64,000 nucleotides of DNA from the NCBI RefSeq assembly GCF_019024285.1, contig NZ_WMKZ01000003.1, forward strand, positions 248,001 through 312,000, in the 5' to 3' direction. The notes beneath the pieces were generated by a model. It was not told the DNA's origin. It worked only from the letters and a program-made list of their open reading frames with translations, and did not search any database. This DNA is from Alkalihalobacterium elongatum. GTDB taxonomy: Bacteria; Bacillota; Bacilli; Bacillales; Bacillaceae_F. Position 1 is the first letter of the stretch. Every line of letters begins with the position of its first letter. The translations under genes and the position numbers were made by a program. Below, piece after piece: positions 25,530 through 33,238 of this stretch.

Positions 25530-26213
25530 TTAACTAGAAGCTGATTTGACTGACCAAATGCTTTTTTTCTTTTTGAAGTAAAACGAATAAATATTAATGG
25601 CAATAATGATAACGATAAGAACTGTACCAATAACATAATAATTCAGACCTAGTTTAACTAACCCCATAGGTAGGAGACCGAGCAGGAAGAAATAAATGAA
25701 ATTCCCACAAGTTGTGGCGATGATAAATTGGCTTAGCTTTATCGAACTAACCCCAGCAACTACATTAACTAAACTGGTTGGCACAAAAGGAAAAACTCTA
25801 CCGATAAAAACATATAATAACCCGTTTTCTTCGACCTTTTCTTTCATTTCATTATTAAATTTCTTTAGTAGACGATCTTGGAAAATGTAACGTACTCCGA
25901 TAAAAATAATAACCGCCGCCAGGACGCTCGTCAGCCAGCTCCAAATGACGCCATAAAAAAAACCGAATAAAACCATATTAAAGCTAATTAATAAAATAAG
26001 CGGAATAATGGTAAAGGCATTTTGAACAATCATTAGAAATAATGTTACAAAAACAAGCGAAGCTGTATTTTCGTTTAAAAGTAATTGGATCCCTTCAAAA
26101 TCAGCTTCCATGATTAAAGTAAAGATGTCCGTCCGTTGAAAAGTAACTAGTCCTACGGTTAATAAGGTAATAAAGATACCTAATCTAATCCAATAAAGAA
26201 TGTAATTCACCAC
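25530..26213 (-). CDS. TVP38/TMEM64 family membrane protein
   Basis: 227 residues with about five to six membrane segments. The VTT-domain signature is visible: FGFFYGVIWSWLTSVLAAVI (glycine-rich re-entrant part), then FIGRVFPFVPTSLVNVVAGV with the conserved FxxRxxPxxP-like stretch. The family is related to DedA flippases and is thought to move or handle lipids; the precise role is unknown. The start is a GTG pair at 26213/26210 behind AAAAAAGGG. Single gene. Confidence 0.85.
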   Translation of the reverse strand: MVNYILYWIRLGIFITLLTVGLVTFQRTDIFTLIMEADFEGIQLLLNENTASLVFVTLFLMIVQNAFTIIPLILLISFNMVLFGFFYGVIWSWLTSVLAAVIIFIGVRYIFQDRLLKKFNNEMKEKVEENGLLYVFIGRVFPFVPTSLVNVVAGVSSIKLSQFIIATTCGNFIYFFLLGLLPMGLVKLGLNYYVIGTVLIVIIIAINIYSFYFKKKKSIWSVKSASS

Positions 26214-26405
26214 CCTTTTTTCATGTGTTTTATACAGTTCTCTTACTTAGCTATATATATTATGTTCATTATAATAATCTAGTGTTACAGTGTCTAAGCT
26301 TAATTTTTACAATAGAAAGTTTAACAGCTTAATATGAACACAATATGAACAAAAAATGTTTATCCTTCTCATGATTTTCAATAACATACCTTAACATTGC
26401 GACTG

Positions 26406-26439
26406 AAAAAAGGGCCTGTCTATTTAAATAGACAAACCC
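26406..26439 (-). terminator. Terminator of the GH18 gene
   Basis: Minus strand GGGTTTGTCTATTTAAATAG continuing ACAGGCCC, then TTTTTT: long stem with one internal mismatch pair. Confidence 0.85.
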
Positions 26440-26445
26440 ATATTG

Positions 26446-27891
26446 TTATTCCTGACGAAGTCCTTGTTGAACGGCCTTCCAAAAACTTTCGTCTTCTTGA
26501 CCCATTCTCCAAGTAGAAACTCCGCCTAGATTATATTTATGAACTAGCTCAGTTTTTAACGCGATACTTTTTTCATTTTCGAACCAAACGGTATGTTTAT
26601 GTCCATTTGCGTCAGTATAATTAAAAAATGGTGATTGTGCTTGATTGTCCCATTGTATTGTTGCATTTGTGGTATTAATTAAGTTCTTTACATTCCTCCA
26701 CGTAATTGCTCTGTTATTAGCTGGTTGGTCTAAATTCCAATCATACGCATAGGCAGGTAACCCGATGAGAATCTTTTCTGAAGGAATTTCACTAGTTGCA
26801 TATTTAAGGACATTTTCTACCCAATTTAATCCTGCGACTGGTCCTGGTGTGCCCCACGAACCGTGTTGGTCATAGGTCATTACTTGTACATAATCTGCAA
26901 GTTCACCGATGATACGATATTCAAATGTACCGCTCCATGCCCATGTTGGGAAATCCCCTGTTTTTGCAGGGACAGAAACGATAACTGGATAATTATACGC
27001 ACGGAAGACAGTGACAAGCTCTCTAACAAATTCATTAAAATTTGCACGGTCTGAAGCATACATATTTTCAAAGTTTAAGTTAAGTCCATTGTAGCCTTTT
27101 GTTTGGACTAACTCTAACATATTTTGAACGGTAGTCGTTCTAATTGTTGAGTTTGAAAGAATAATATGAGTCATTGCTGGATCAAATTTATTTTGTATCG
27201 TTACATAAGGAACTACGCCATTCTCTTTAGCAAACACAACTGCTTCACTTGCCTCAAAACCTTCAATCGTCCCTTTAACTGTTACATCATACGAAGTGAT
27301 AGCAATCGAATTTAAATAGGAGTGAAAACTAGTCAAAGAATTATATGAGTTCATGTCTGTATGCCAATATTTAGTATAATACCCAAGGTTCATCAATTCT
27401 TTTTTGATAGGGTCTTCTATTACAGGTTCGTCTTTAACAGGTTCGGTTGTTTTTGGTGCGGGTACTAATAAAACCTGTCCGACTAATAACACATCAGAAG
27501 TTAAACGATTAAGAGCTTTTATCGTTTCAACTGTTGTATCATACTGCCTCGATAAAATCCACAGTGTATCACCAGATTGCACAACATGATTAATGGTTGG
27601 AATTTGTTCATCAATCGGCACTGGTTCAGGAGTTGGCTCCTCTTCTATAGGCTCAGGTAAGGGTTGTGTTACGGGTTCTGATTGTTTACTGTTTCCTCTA
27701 CCATTACCTCTCCCGTTATTGGTAGATTGGATTTGCACTTCTTCTGTCAATAAAATATCTGTAGCTTCTGTTGCTTCTACATTATTAGTGGACCTTTGAT
27801 TGCCTTTACCGTTATTGGCTTCGGCTAATAACTGAAATGAGCTAAACGTTAATAAAATGATGATTAACATAGAGATGACTTTTCTTTTCAT
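26446..27891 (-). CDS. Secreted LysM-GH18 glycosidase (spore/cell-wall hydrolase type)
   Basis: 481 residues: signal peptide (1-27), a Thr/Gln/Pro-rich linker with NNGRGNGRGN, one LysM (about 96-140, HVVQSGDTLWILSRQYDTTV) and a C-terminal GH18 domain of about 300 residues like YaaH/SleL. The GH18 motif, normally DGxNxDFE, reads NGLNLNFE here: the catalytic Glu stays but the preceding Asp positions are Asn. The MTYDQHG and GGVSTWRMGQED strands are normal. AAAGGGGAAC fits ATG 27891, 21 codons inside the open frame. It may bind peptidoglycan with weak or altered activity. Confidence 0.85.
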   Translation of the reverse strand: MKRKVISMLIIILLTFSSFQLLAEANNGKGNQRSTNNVEATEATDILLTEEVQIQSTNNGRGNGRGNSKQSEPVTQPLPEPIEEEPTPEPVPIDEQIPTINHVVQSGDTLWILSRQYDTTVETIKALNRLTSDVLLVGQVLLVPAPKTTEPVKDEPVIEDPIKKELMNLGYYTKYWHTDMNSYNSLTSFHSYLNSIAITSYDVTVKGTIEGFEASEAVVFAKENGVVPYVTIQNKFDPAMTHIILSNSTIRTTTVQNMLELVQTKGYNGLNLNFENMYASDRANFNEFVRELVTVFRAYNYPVIVSVPAKTGDFPTWAWSGTFEYRIIGELADYVQVMTYDQHGSWGTPGPVAGLNWVENVLKYATSEIPSEKILIGLPAYAYDWNLDQPANNRAITWRNVKNLINTTNATIQWDNQAQSPFFNYTDANGHKHTVWFENEKSIALKTELVHKYNLGGVSTWRMGQEDESFWKAVQQGLRQE

Positions 27892-28143
27892 ACGTTTGTT
27901 CCCCTTTAGTAATCTATAATTTATAAAACTATTATCTATTTGTTTTATCGGCAAACCTTTATAAAAAATTGAGTGAACTAAACTAGTAATTGTTGGTAGT
28001 GTTTTTACATCGTATTTTAGTAGATATTCTTAAACTTGTAGGAACTTCCTTCTCTTTTTGATGTATATAAGCCTTAAAAAGAGACTGACTAAAAATAACC
28101 CAATTTTAGTGAGCAGCTTAAATAAGGCTCTTAGTACCTGCGA

Positions 28144-28230
28144 GAGGAAAAAACTAGGAGAATGTGGTAACAAAAGAAGAGTTACGCACACATTAGAGGA
28201 AAAAATTAGGAAAATGTAGAAACTAATCTA
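28144..28230. repeat. Degenerate 52-bp-period intergenic repeat, two units
   Basis: GAGGAAAAAACTAGGAGAAT at 28144 recurs with four changes at 28196, 52 bases later. It lies in the gene-free stretch 27892-28322, otherwise AT-rich with no structure I trust. Confidence 0.45.
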
Positions 28231-28322
28231 TGCAAATAAAAACAAAAAAATATCCTACTGATTAACAGCAAGACATTTTTTAGACTCTAAATTGTTTTAG
28301 CTTTTTATTAATTAGTCAATTT

Positions 28323-28487
28323 TTAGACGTCTCTTCCCTCTGCTCCAACGGAAGGCGGCTTTTTTCGATTTAAGTCTGTTGAATTAAAGTTTTCAGAAGC
28401 AGGTTTATTTTTAGCACCACCAGCTAGGTAGTGAGCTTCATGTTTTTTTTGTGCCTTATTGAATTTATCAAAATCTAGATTCACCAT
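28323..28487 (-). CDS. Small hydrophilic protein, 54 aa, unknown
   Basis: Translation from ATG 28487 gives MVNLDFDKFNKAQKKHEAHY, then LAGGAKNKPASENFNST and DLNRKKPPSVGAEGRDV. AAAGGAGGTAAAAAT is an excellent ribosome binding site for this start; the frame opens 13 codons earlier without one. The composition (Lys, Asn, Ala, Gly) recalls small spore proteins, but no SASP motif is present. It is one of three tiny genes in tandem between 28.3 and 29.1 kb, not all on the same strand. Confidence 0.55.
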   Translation of the reverse strand: MVNLDFDKFNKAQKKHEAHYLAGGAKNKPASENFNSTDLNRKKPPSVGAEGRDV

Positions 28488-28567
28488 ATTTTTACCTCCT
28501 TTTAAAGTTAAAGTGTTCATGATCATTTAGGTTCTTTTCTAGCTTACAAAAAAATCTATAAAATTAA

Positions 28568-28726
28568 TTAATCAAAAATATCGTCCGCATGCTTAAACCT
28601 TATTTCTTCTGAATTTAATGGTCCTAAATTGTCACGATCTCTAATCTCTTCTTCACTAACATTTTCCCCTTCAACTATATCTTGATTATCTCTAAAGACA
28701 GTTTTTCTTTGTTTCTTAAGTGACAT
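28568..28726 (-). CDS. Small acidic protein, 52 aa, unknown
   Basis: The minus strand encodes MSLKKQRKTVFRDNQDIVEG, ENVSEEEIRDRDNLGP, then LNSEEIRFKHADDIFD and a stop. A basic N-terminus is followed by an acidic body. GACAGGAGTG precedes ATG 28726. Not in any family I recognise. It lies 80 bases upstream of the 54-aa gene and reads the same way. Confidence 0.5.
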   Translation of the reverse strand: MSLKKQRKTVFRDNQDIVEGENVSEEEIRDRDNLGPLNSEEIRFKHADDIFD

Positions 28727-28934
28727 ATTTACACTCCTGTCCTGTTTTAAGCTGCGCTAAGCTAAAAACTGTACTAATTACCTACACCTTTATTCTTTGC
28801 TATTTTAGCGATAATAACGTAAACATTTTTTGTAAATTCCATCAGTCATTTGTAATTGGTAAACAAACCCTCGTTTAGATCTTAAGGTTATTTATAAAAT
28901 AATTAATGTTGAAAACGAAAAGGAGGTCATATTT

Positions 28935-29063
28935 GTGCAAAACAATAAAAAGGCTAATAAGGCAAATGCAACAAGTAAAACAAATGATGATAACCAAATG
29001 TATCCAGAATATAGCGACAGAGTAAAAAATATTAACAACAAAAATAACAGAAATTATCGTTAA
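28935..29063 (+). CDS. Tiny Asn/Lys-rich protein, 42 aa, unknown
   Basis: From GTG 28935 after AAAAGGAGGTCAT the frame reads MQNNKKANKANATSKTNDDN, QMYPEYSDRV, KNINNKNNRNYR and a stop. The strong ribosome binding site supports it; the composition recalls minor SASPs but lacks their motifs. A short hairpin (AACACCTCG ... TAGAGGTGTTTT) follows near 29085-29115. Confidence 0.45.
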   Translation: MQNNKKANKANATSKTNDDNQMYPEYSDRVKNINNKNNRNYR

Positions 29064-29195
29064 ATTTTCAAAAAGGGCTTTAACACCTCGTTCATAGTAA
29101 CTAGAGGTGTTTTTAACTTCTTATTCCTTTGATGAATAATACAGGGAATTTGGCTTACACTATAGTTTGAAAATGAAGCGCTAACTACTTTTTAG

Positions 29196-29270
29196 TCCAC
29201 AGTAGCTCAGTGGTAGAGCAATCGGCTGTTAACCGATCGGTCGTAGGTTCGAGTCCTACCTGTGGAGCCA
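29196..29270 (+). tRNA. tRNA-Asn (GTT), copy 1
   Basis: 75 nt including an encoded CCA. The acceptor TCCACAG pairs with CTGTGGA, the D arm holds GCTCAGTGGTAGAGC, the anticodon loop is CTGTTAA with anticodon GTT, and the T loop is TTCGAGT. The body is identical base for base to copy 2 at 30648-30722. Confidence 0.97.
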
Positions 29271-29272
29271 AT

Positions 29273-29332
29273 GGAGAGGTACGATGAACGTCGTATGGTT
29301 TATTGGGGGTTCAAATCCCCCCTTCTCCGCCG
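29273..29332 (+). ncRNA. Armless tRNA-like element derived from tRNA-Ser(GCU), copy 1
   Basis: Starts 2 bases after tRNA-Asn. Acceptor GGAGAGG (29273-29279) pairs with CTTCTCC (29322-29328, one G-U). Then T8-A9, a TACGA-TGAACG-TCGTA hairpin, a 9-base linker and a perfect T arm GGGGG-TTCAAAT-CCCCC adjoining the acceptor. Discriminator G is followed by CCG instead of CCA. There is no anticodon arm. Acceptor, TAC and T arm match Bacillus tRNA-Ser(GCU) as I remember it, which usually follows tRNA-Asn. It is either a pseudo-tRNA or a small structured RNA. Confidence 0.6.
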
Positions 29333-29351
29333 CATATTATACATAAAATTT

Positions 29352-29490
29352 TTATTGTCTTAGCTCTGTAAACGTTGATGCTAATGCTGGTCCGATTGTG
29401 TGTGAAATGTAAGTTTCAAACTCTTCTTCCGTACATTGAAAGGTAGAAAAATCAACGAGTATTAACAATGCTTTAACAATAATTATCTTT
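29352..29490 (-). pseudogene. Possible C-terminal gene remnant
   Basis: The minus strand encodes about 46 residues ending VDFSTFQCTEEEFETYIS, then HTIGPALASTFTELRQ and a stop. It looks protein-like, but there is no credible start and the upstream part runs into a terminator hairpin. It is the only content of the stretch between the tRNA-like element and the channel gene apart from that terminator. Confidence 0.3.
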
Positions 29491-29498
29491 AATCTATA

Positions 29499-29529
29499 AG
29501 CCTATAGCTGAGGTGTTATAGGCTTTTTT
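29499..29529 (+). terminator. Terminator downstream of tRNA-Asn copy 1
   Basis: AGCCTATA ... TATAGGCTTTTTT, an 8-bp stem with T run. Confidence 0.75.
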
Positions 29530-29666
29530 GCTGCACTATTTTTAACTTGTGTTGTATTTTCTTTTGGAAACAAATGTTTTTATGTATCAGCTTGAGTCAG
29601 AGCTTGGAGCAAATGGAGCGATAATATTAATAAAGGTCTTCACTAGAATGAAAAGGGTTGATAGTA

Positions 29667-30416
29667 TTGAATAAGGTAATGGTTAATCCAGTACAAACTA
29701 AATCTAAACTTTTAGTTTCTTACGAAGTAACAATGGCTGTATTAGCTCTTATTTCGGTATTGACACTTTGGAGAAATCAAGGATTTTTTTTTTACTTAGA
29801 TTTCATAGTATGGATGCTATTTGTATTAGATGTTTCTTTACGATTTATAGTCAGTAAAGATAAATGGGGTTATATTAAAAAAAATCCATTGGATATTATA
29901 GCTATTATTCCGTTTAATTCTATTTTTCGGTTAGCAAGATTAGTTAGATTATTTAGAGTAATACGAAGCATTTCCATCTTAAATCATTATTTAAAGCCTT
30001 TTTATGAGATCTTAAGAACAAACAATTTAGATAAAGTTCTAATTGGTTTATTTGTACTCATTTTTGTTTCTTCCATTCCTATCCAAATCCTAGAGCCTAA
30101 TATTGAAACTTATATCGATGCTATATGGTGGGCGGTCGTAACTGCGACAACGGTTGGATACGGTGATATTTCACCTCAAACGGTTGTAGGACGGTTAATT
30201 GCAGTTGTTCTTATGTTATTTGGTATCGGATTATTAGGTTTGGTAACAAGTTCAGTCGCTACTTATTTCTTAAAAAGTGAAGAGAAAAATACCCCGCCAA
30301 CAATTAATCATGTAAAAAGTGAACTAGGCCGAATTGAAGAATTATCCGACATAGAAATTAAACGGATACAAACCATACTAGAAACGTACAAAAAGGGAAG
30401 CCTAGGGATAAGGTAA
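29667..30416 (+). CDS. Voltage-sensor-type potassium channel, six TM
   Basis: About 249 residues. Four sensor helices include an S4 with Arg at every third position (RLARLVRLFRVIRS, about 88-101), followed by S5, a pore with selectivity filter TTVGYGD (about 162-168) and S6. A short cytosolic end (LGRIEELSDIEIKRIQTILE) is coiled-coil-like. This is the Kv-like bacterial channel layout, rather than two-TM KcsA or a channel with an RCK domain. Frames open at TTG 29658, but AAAAGGG fits TTG 29667. It lies between two direct copies of tRNA-Asn plus tRNA-like element. Confidence 0.85.
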   Translation: MNKVMVNPVQTKSKLLVSYEVTMAVLALISVLTLWRNQGFFFYLDFIVWMLFVLDVSLRFIVSKDKWGYIKKNPLDIIAIIPFNSIFRLARLVRLFRVIRSISILNHYLKPFYEILRTNNLDKVLIGLFVLIFVSSIPIQILEPNIETYIDAIWWAVVTATTVGYGDISPQTVVGRLIAVVLMLFGIGLLGLVTSSVATYFLKSEEKNTPPTINHVKSELGRIEELSDIEIKRIQTILETYKKGSLGIR

Positions 30417-30515
30417 TTTCAAAACATTTTATTTTAAAGTTTGTTATTTATTTCCTACCGATAGTTAATCAATCATAGCTTGGTTGTCTACAATTTATCG
30501 TTTTTTGGAGTACTT

Positions 30516-30545
30516 ACACCTCGGCGATAGTTGTTGAGGTGTTTT
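30516..30545 (+). terminator. Terminator of the channel gene
   Basis: ACACCTC, 12-base loop, GAGGTGT, then TTTG and a further T run. Confidence 0.7.
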
Positions 30546-30647
30546 GTTTTTTAAAATTGATACATAAAATAGGATTAATTACCAATACTATCATTAGGTG
30601 CAACTAGGGATCATTTTATAGGATTTAAGCGATACCTGCTGTCATAT

Positions 30648-30722
30648 TCCACAGTAGCTCAGTGGTAGAGCAATCGGCTGTTAACCGATCGGTCGTAGGT
30701 TCGAGTCCTACCTGTGGAGCCA
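30648..30722 (+). tRNA. tRNA-Asn (GTT), copy 2
   Basis: Same 75-nt sequence as copy 1, with encoded CCA and anticodon GTT. Flanking DNA upstream is unrelated to copy 1, so selection or gene conversion, not a recent long duplication, keeps them identical. Confidence 0.97.
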
Positions 30723-30725
30723 AAT

Positions 30726-30787
30726 GGAGAAGTACGAGTTGAATATCGTCGAGATGGATGGGGGTTCGAATCCCTCCTTCTCCACCA
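30726..30787 (+). ncRNA. Armless tRNA-like element derived from tRNA-Ser(GCU), copy 2
   Basis: Starts 3 bases after tRNA-Asn. Acceptor GGAGAAG (30726-30732) pairs perfectly with CTTCTCC (30777-30783), discriminator A, then CCA. T8-A9 is followed by ACGA-GTTGAATA-TCGT, a 10-base linker CGAGATGGAT, and T arm GGGGG-TTCGAAT-CCCTC (one G-U) adjoining the acceptor. Total 62 nt, no anticodon arm. Differences from copy 1 in stems (A-U for G-U, G-U for G-C) keep pairing. Confidence 0.62.
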
Positions 30788-30819
30788 ATAGTTTTTTTCA
30801 ATTAAATCGTCCTATTTAT

Positions 30820-30848
30820 AGTCTAAAACCTTTAGTTTTAGACTTATT
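30820..30848 (+). terminator. Terminator downstream of tRNA-Asn copy 2
   Basis: AGTCTAAAA-CCTTTAG-TTTTAGACT followed by TATT. The remainder up to 31022 shows nothing I can support. Confidence 0.6.
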
Positions 30849-31022
30849 AATGTTTATCAAGTAAGTCTAATGAGTGGTTGTCAGCTGATTATGTTTGATA
30901 TAAGAGGAGATGGTCGGAGTGATTAAAGCTCTGAGCCAATGACAATGACACAGCTCGTTTATGATGTAAAGCGTGTGCTAGATATGCATTGCTCGTTTTA
31001 GAAAAAACGTAGGGGTCCGAGT

Positions 31023-31556
31023 TTAAATAATCCCTTTATTCTTCCCGTATTCTAATAGCAACAAATATGGGTCTTCCCCTTCTAAACCTAGCACCTTACA
31101 AAAGGCAGGTTCCGTTTTGTACCCTTGTTTTTTTAGTGTGATAATGGGCTGTTTTAGTTCTGGGTGTTCTTTTAATATATAATGTTCAATTATCATATGT
31201 AGGTAAGCATTTTGCTCTTGGACTGGCTGGGCTTGGCCAAATAATTCAAATTCATAGTCTTTACATTTAAAATTGGCTTTTATAATTGGCTGGTTCCTAA
31301 TCTCATATTGACTTATTTTAAACTCCTGCATACATCCGTATAAAGTGATTGCCAGCTCTTGAAAGCGAGTGAAGTCGTGAACTTCAAATATAATATCTAA
31401 ATCGGAGGCTTCAATATCAATTTCAATAGGGACCGTACCACATAGAACAGGCTTATAATCAGCTAAATCTTTCATAATACGTAAATGTGTTATCGCGTTA
31501 TACGCTCTTTGTTGTCTTTCGTTGCCGCGCTTTAAATAATCAATCTTTGTGAACAT
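31023..31556 (-). CDS. DUF4269 family protein, nucleotidyltransferase-like
   Basis: 177 residues. The stretch VLCGTVPIEIDIEASDLDII resembles a Pol-beta-type nucleotidyltransferase metal motif (GS/T...D-x-D), followed by FELFGQAQPVQEQNAYLHMI and a helical C-terminus ending LEGEDPYLLLLEYG. This matches DUF4269, a family with no known substrate. The start ATG 31556 has GATGGGAAG upstream. Single gene, cytosolic. Confidence 0.8.
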   Translation of the reverse strand: MFTKIDYLKRGNERQQRAYNAITHLRIMKDLADYKPVLCGTVPIEIDIEASDLDIIFEVHDFTRFQELAITLYGCMQEFKISQYEIRNQPIIKANFKCKDYEFELFGQAQPVQEQNAYLHMIIEHYILKEHPELKQPIITLKKQGYKTEPAFCKVLGLEGEDPYLLLLEYGKNKGII

Positions 31557-31711
31557 TTTCTTCCCATCTCTCCTCTTCTTTTTAGACTGTGCTTAAGCAT
31601 GTTGTTGAAAATCAACATTCAACATTAACAGAGCTTAAATTTTAACATAATCTCCCAAGAAAATGATATGATGTCAATAATTAAACCTAACTGAAGATGG
31701 AGGCTAGAAGT

Positions 31712-32161
31712 ATGAGTGAAATGAATTCAATTCAAATTAAAGAATTAACAACTGAAACGGAATGGATCGAAGCTTTTCCCATTATGAGTCAATTACGCTC
31801 TCATCTTGATCAAAATACATATGTGGAATTAGTTAGTGAAGCAGCTGATAAGGAAAACTATAAACTAGCGGGCCTTTATGAAGAGGATGAAATGTTAGCG
31901 GTGATCGGCTTTATGCCGATGATCACTTTATACTACGGTCGTTTCCTTTGGGTTTGTGACTTAGTAACAGACCAGAGTAAACGTTCTAAAGGGTACGGTG
32001 AACAACTTCTTGCGTATGTTGAAAAGTGGGCAAAAAACAATGGCTTTGAAAGTGTCGCATTATCCTCTGGGTTACAACGGGTGGACGCTCACCGTTTTTA
32101 TGAAGATAAGATGGATTATCACAAAGTTAGTTATGTGTTTAAAAAGAATGTTATAGATTAA
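31712..32161 (+). CDS. GNAT-family N-acetyltransferase
   Basis: 149 residues with the acetyl-CoA-binding core: LWVCDLVTDQSKRSKGYGEQ (motif A, QxxGxG variant RSKGYG), LLAYVEKWAKNNGF, then ESVALSSGLQRVDAHRFYED with the classic AHRFYE helix. It acetylates an unknown amine in the cytosol. GATGGAGG within the longer frame (from 31697) points to ATG 31712. Monocistronic with a terminator 40 bases downstream. Confidence 0.88.
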   Translation: MSEMNSIQIKELTTETEWIEAFPIMSQLRSHLDQNTYVELVSEAADKENYKLAGLYEEDEMLAVIGFMPMITLYYGRFLWVCDLVTDQSKRSKGYGEQLLAYVEKWAKNNGFESVALSSGLQRVDAHRFYEDKMDYHKVSYVFKKNVID

Positions 32162-32201
32162 CAGGAAGTCTAACGTTCTTCCGCTTTTCAATGGTAGATG
32201 G

Positions 32202-32237
32202 AAAGGAGCGCGGCTGTGTTTTGCATCGCTCCTTTTG
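32202..32237 (+). terminator. Terminator of the GNAT gene
   Basis: AAAGGAGCG, loop of about 16, CGCTCCTTT, then TGTC. Confidence 0.75.
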
Positions 32238-32302
32238 TCTATATGTTAAGATTTTCTAGTTGAAAAATACTCTCTCTGACTCAATATTCATATTTTACTT
32301 GT

Positions 32303-32977
32303 TTACTGTTCCATCATACCGCTTAAAAAAAGAACTAAAAACTGAAGTTCATCATCATTTAATTTTTCCAAGGTGTTCATAAATTGTTGGATGAACTTAA
32401 CCATTTCTGGACTAATTCCATCACTGGCAGACTCGATGATCATTCCAGTCACCGCCCCTACAAATGTAGCTAGCTGAATTACTGGTGTTTTTGAAACATG
32501 CAGCATATTAATAGTTAGATTCTTGACTGTCTCTCCTTGCCGATGTAAGTAAACGAGAAGAACGCCAATAAAATATGCACAAAACTCAACTTTCCTATCT
32601 ACTTTTGACAACATTTGCAGTAAACGATCTATTGGGTTGTGGTTTTCTCTTAAATCTGTGATGAAATGAAGAACATCTTCCTGTAGTTGCTGCCATTCTG
32701 CTTCGCTAGTAATATTGTGTCTTACTTGCTTAAAGAGGTTTTGGGACTTCTCTGTTGGTACAAAAACAACTAAAGATCTACCTGTTTCATTTTGATTAAC
32801 TGTATACTTTCGTTCAAGAAATTCATGTTTTTCTAGTTCTTTTAAAACATCATATGCTGTCCATTTACTAACCCCGATGACCTTAGCGATATCCGAATAA
32901 TGAATGGGTTCATTTGTTTGAGAATACATTTGCACAATTTGTTCGAGAAATTGTTTGCGGCGATTTGTGAGATTCAT
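32303..32977 (-). CDS. Winged-helix transcription regulator
   Basis: 224 residues. The N-terminus is a winged helix (about 5-60): FLEQIVQMYSQTNEPIHYSD, AKVIGVSKWTAYDVLKELEK as recognition helix, then a wing. The remainder is a helical, partly hydrophobic ligand or dimer domain with VEFCAYFIGVLLVYLHRQGE. I do not recognise the C-terminal family. It is divergent from the Fe-ADH at 33239, with 260 bases between, so it may control that gene. CGGAGGTCATGGC precedes ATG 32977. Confidence 0.7.
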   Translation of the reverse strand: MNLTNRRKQFLEQIVQMYSQTNEPIHYSDIAKVIGVSKWTAYDVLKELEKHEFLERKYTVNQNETGRSLVVFVPTEKSQNLFKQVRHNITSEAEWQQLQEDVLHFITDLRENHNPIDRLLQMLSKVDRKVEFCAYFIGVLLVYLHRQGETVKNLTINMLHVSKTPVIQLATFVGAVTGMIIESASDGISPEMVKFIQQFMNTLEKLNDDELQFLVLFLSGMMEQ

Positions 32978-33238
32978 GCCATGACCTCCGAGTTAATAGA
33001 ACCTATAAAGCTTCTATGTATAACGATGAGCCCTTATTTAAGATATTTCATCGTACTAATATTTTCACAGGGATATCATTTTATAGCAACCCTAACAATA
33101 TAATATTACTAATATTTTCAATAATTTCTTGACATTTCCTAGATTTATCCATTATATAGTTAATTATACTGTCTTTTTTGGTCTTTTGGGTTAATGTATA
33201 TAGAGTATATAGAGTCTTAATAAAAGTGAGGTCATCGT

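Noticed and set aside
30900-31010. Short frame ending MHCSF* before the DUF4269 gene
   Set aside because: About 20 codons with no ribosome binding site; too little to call.
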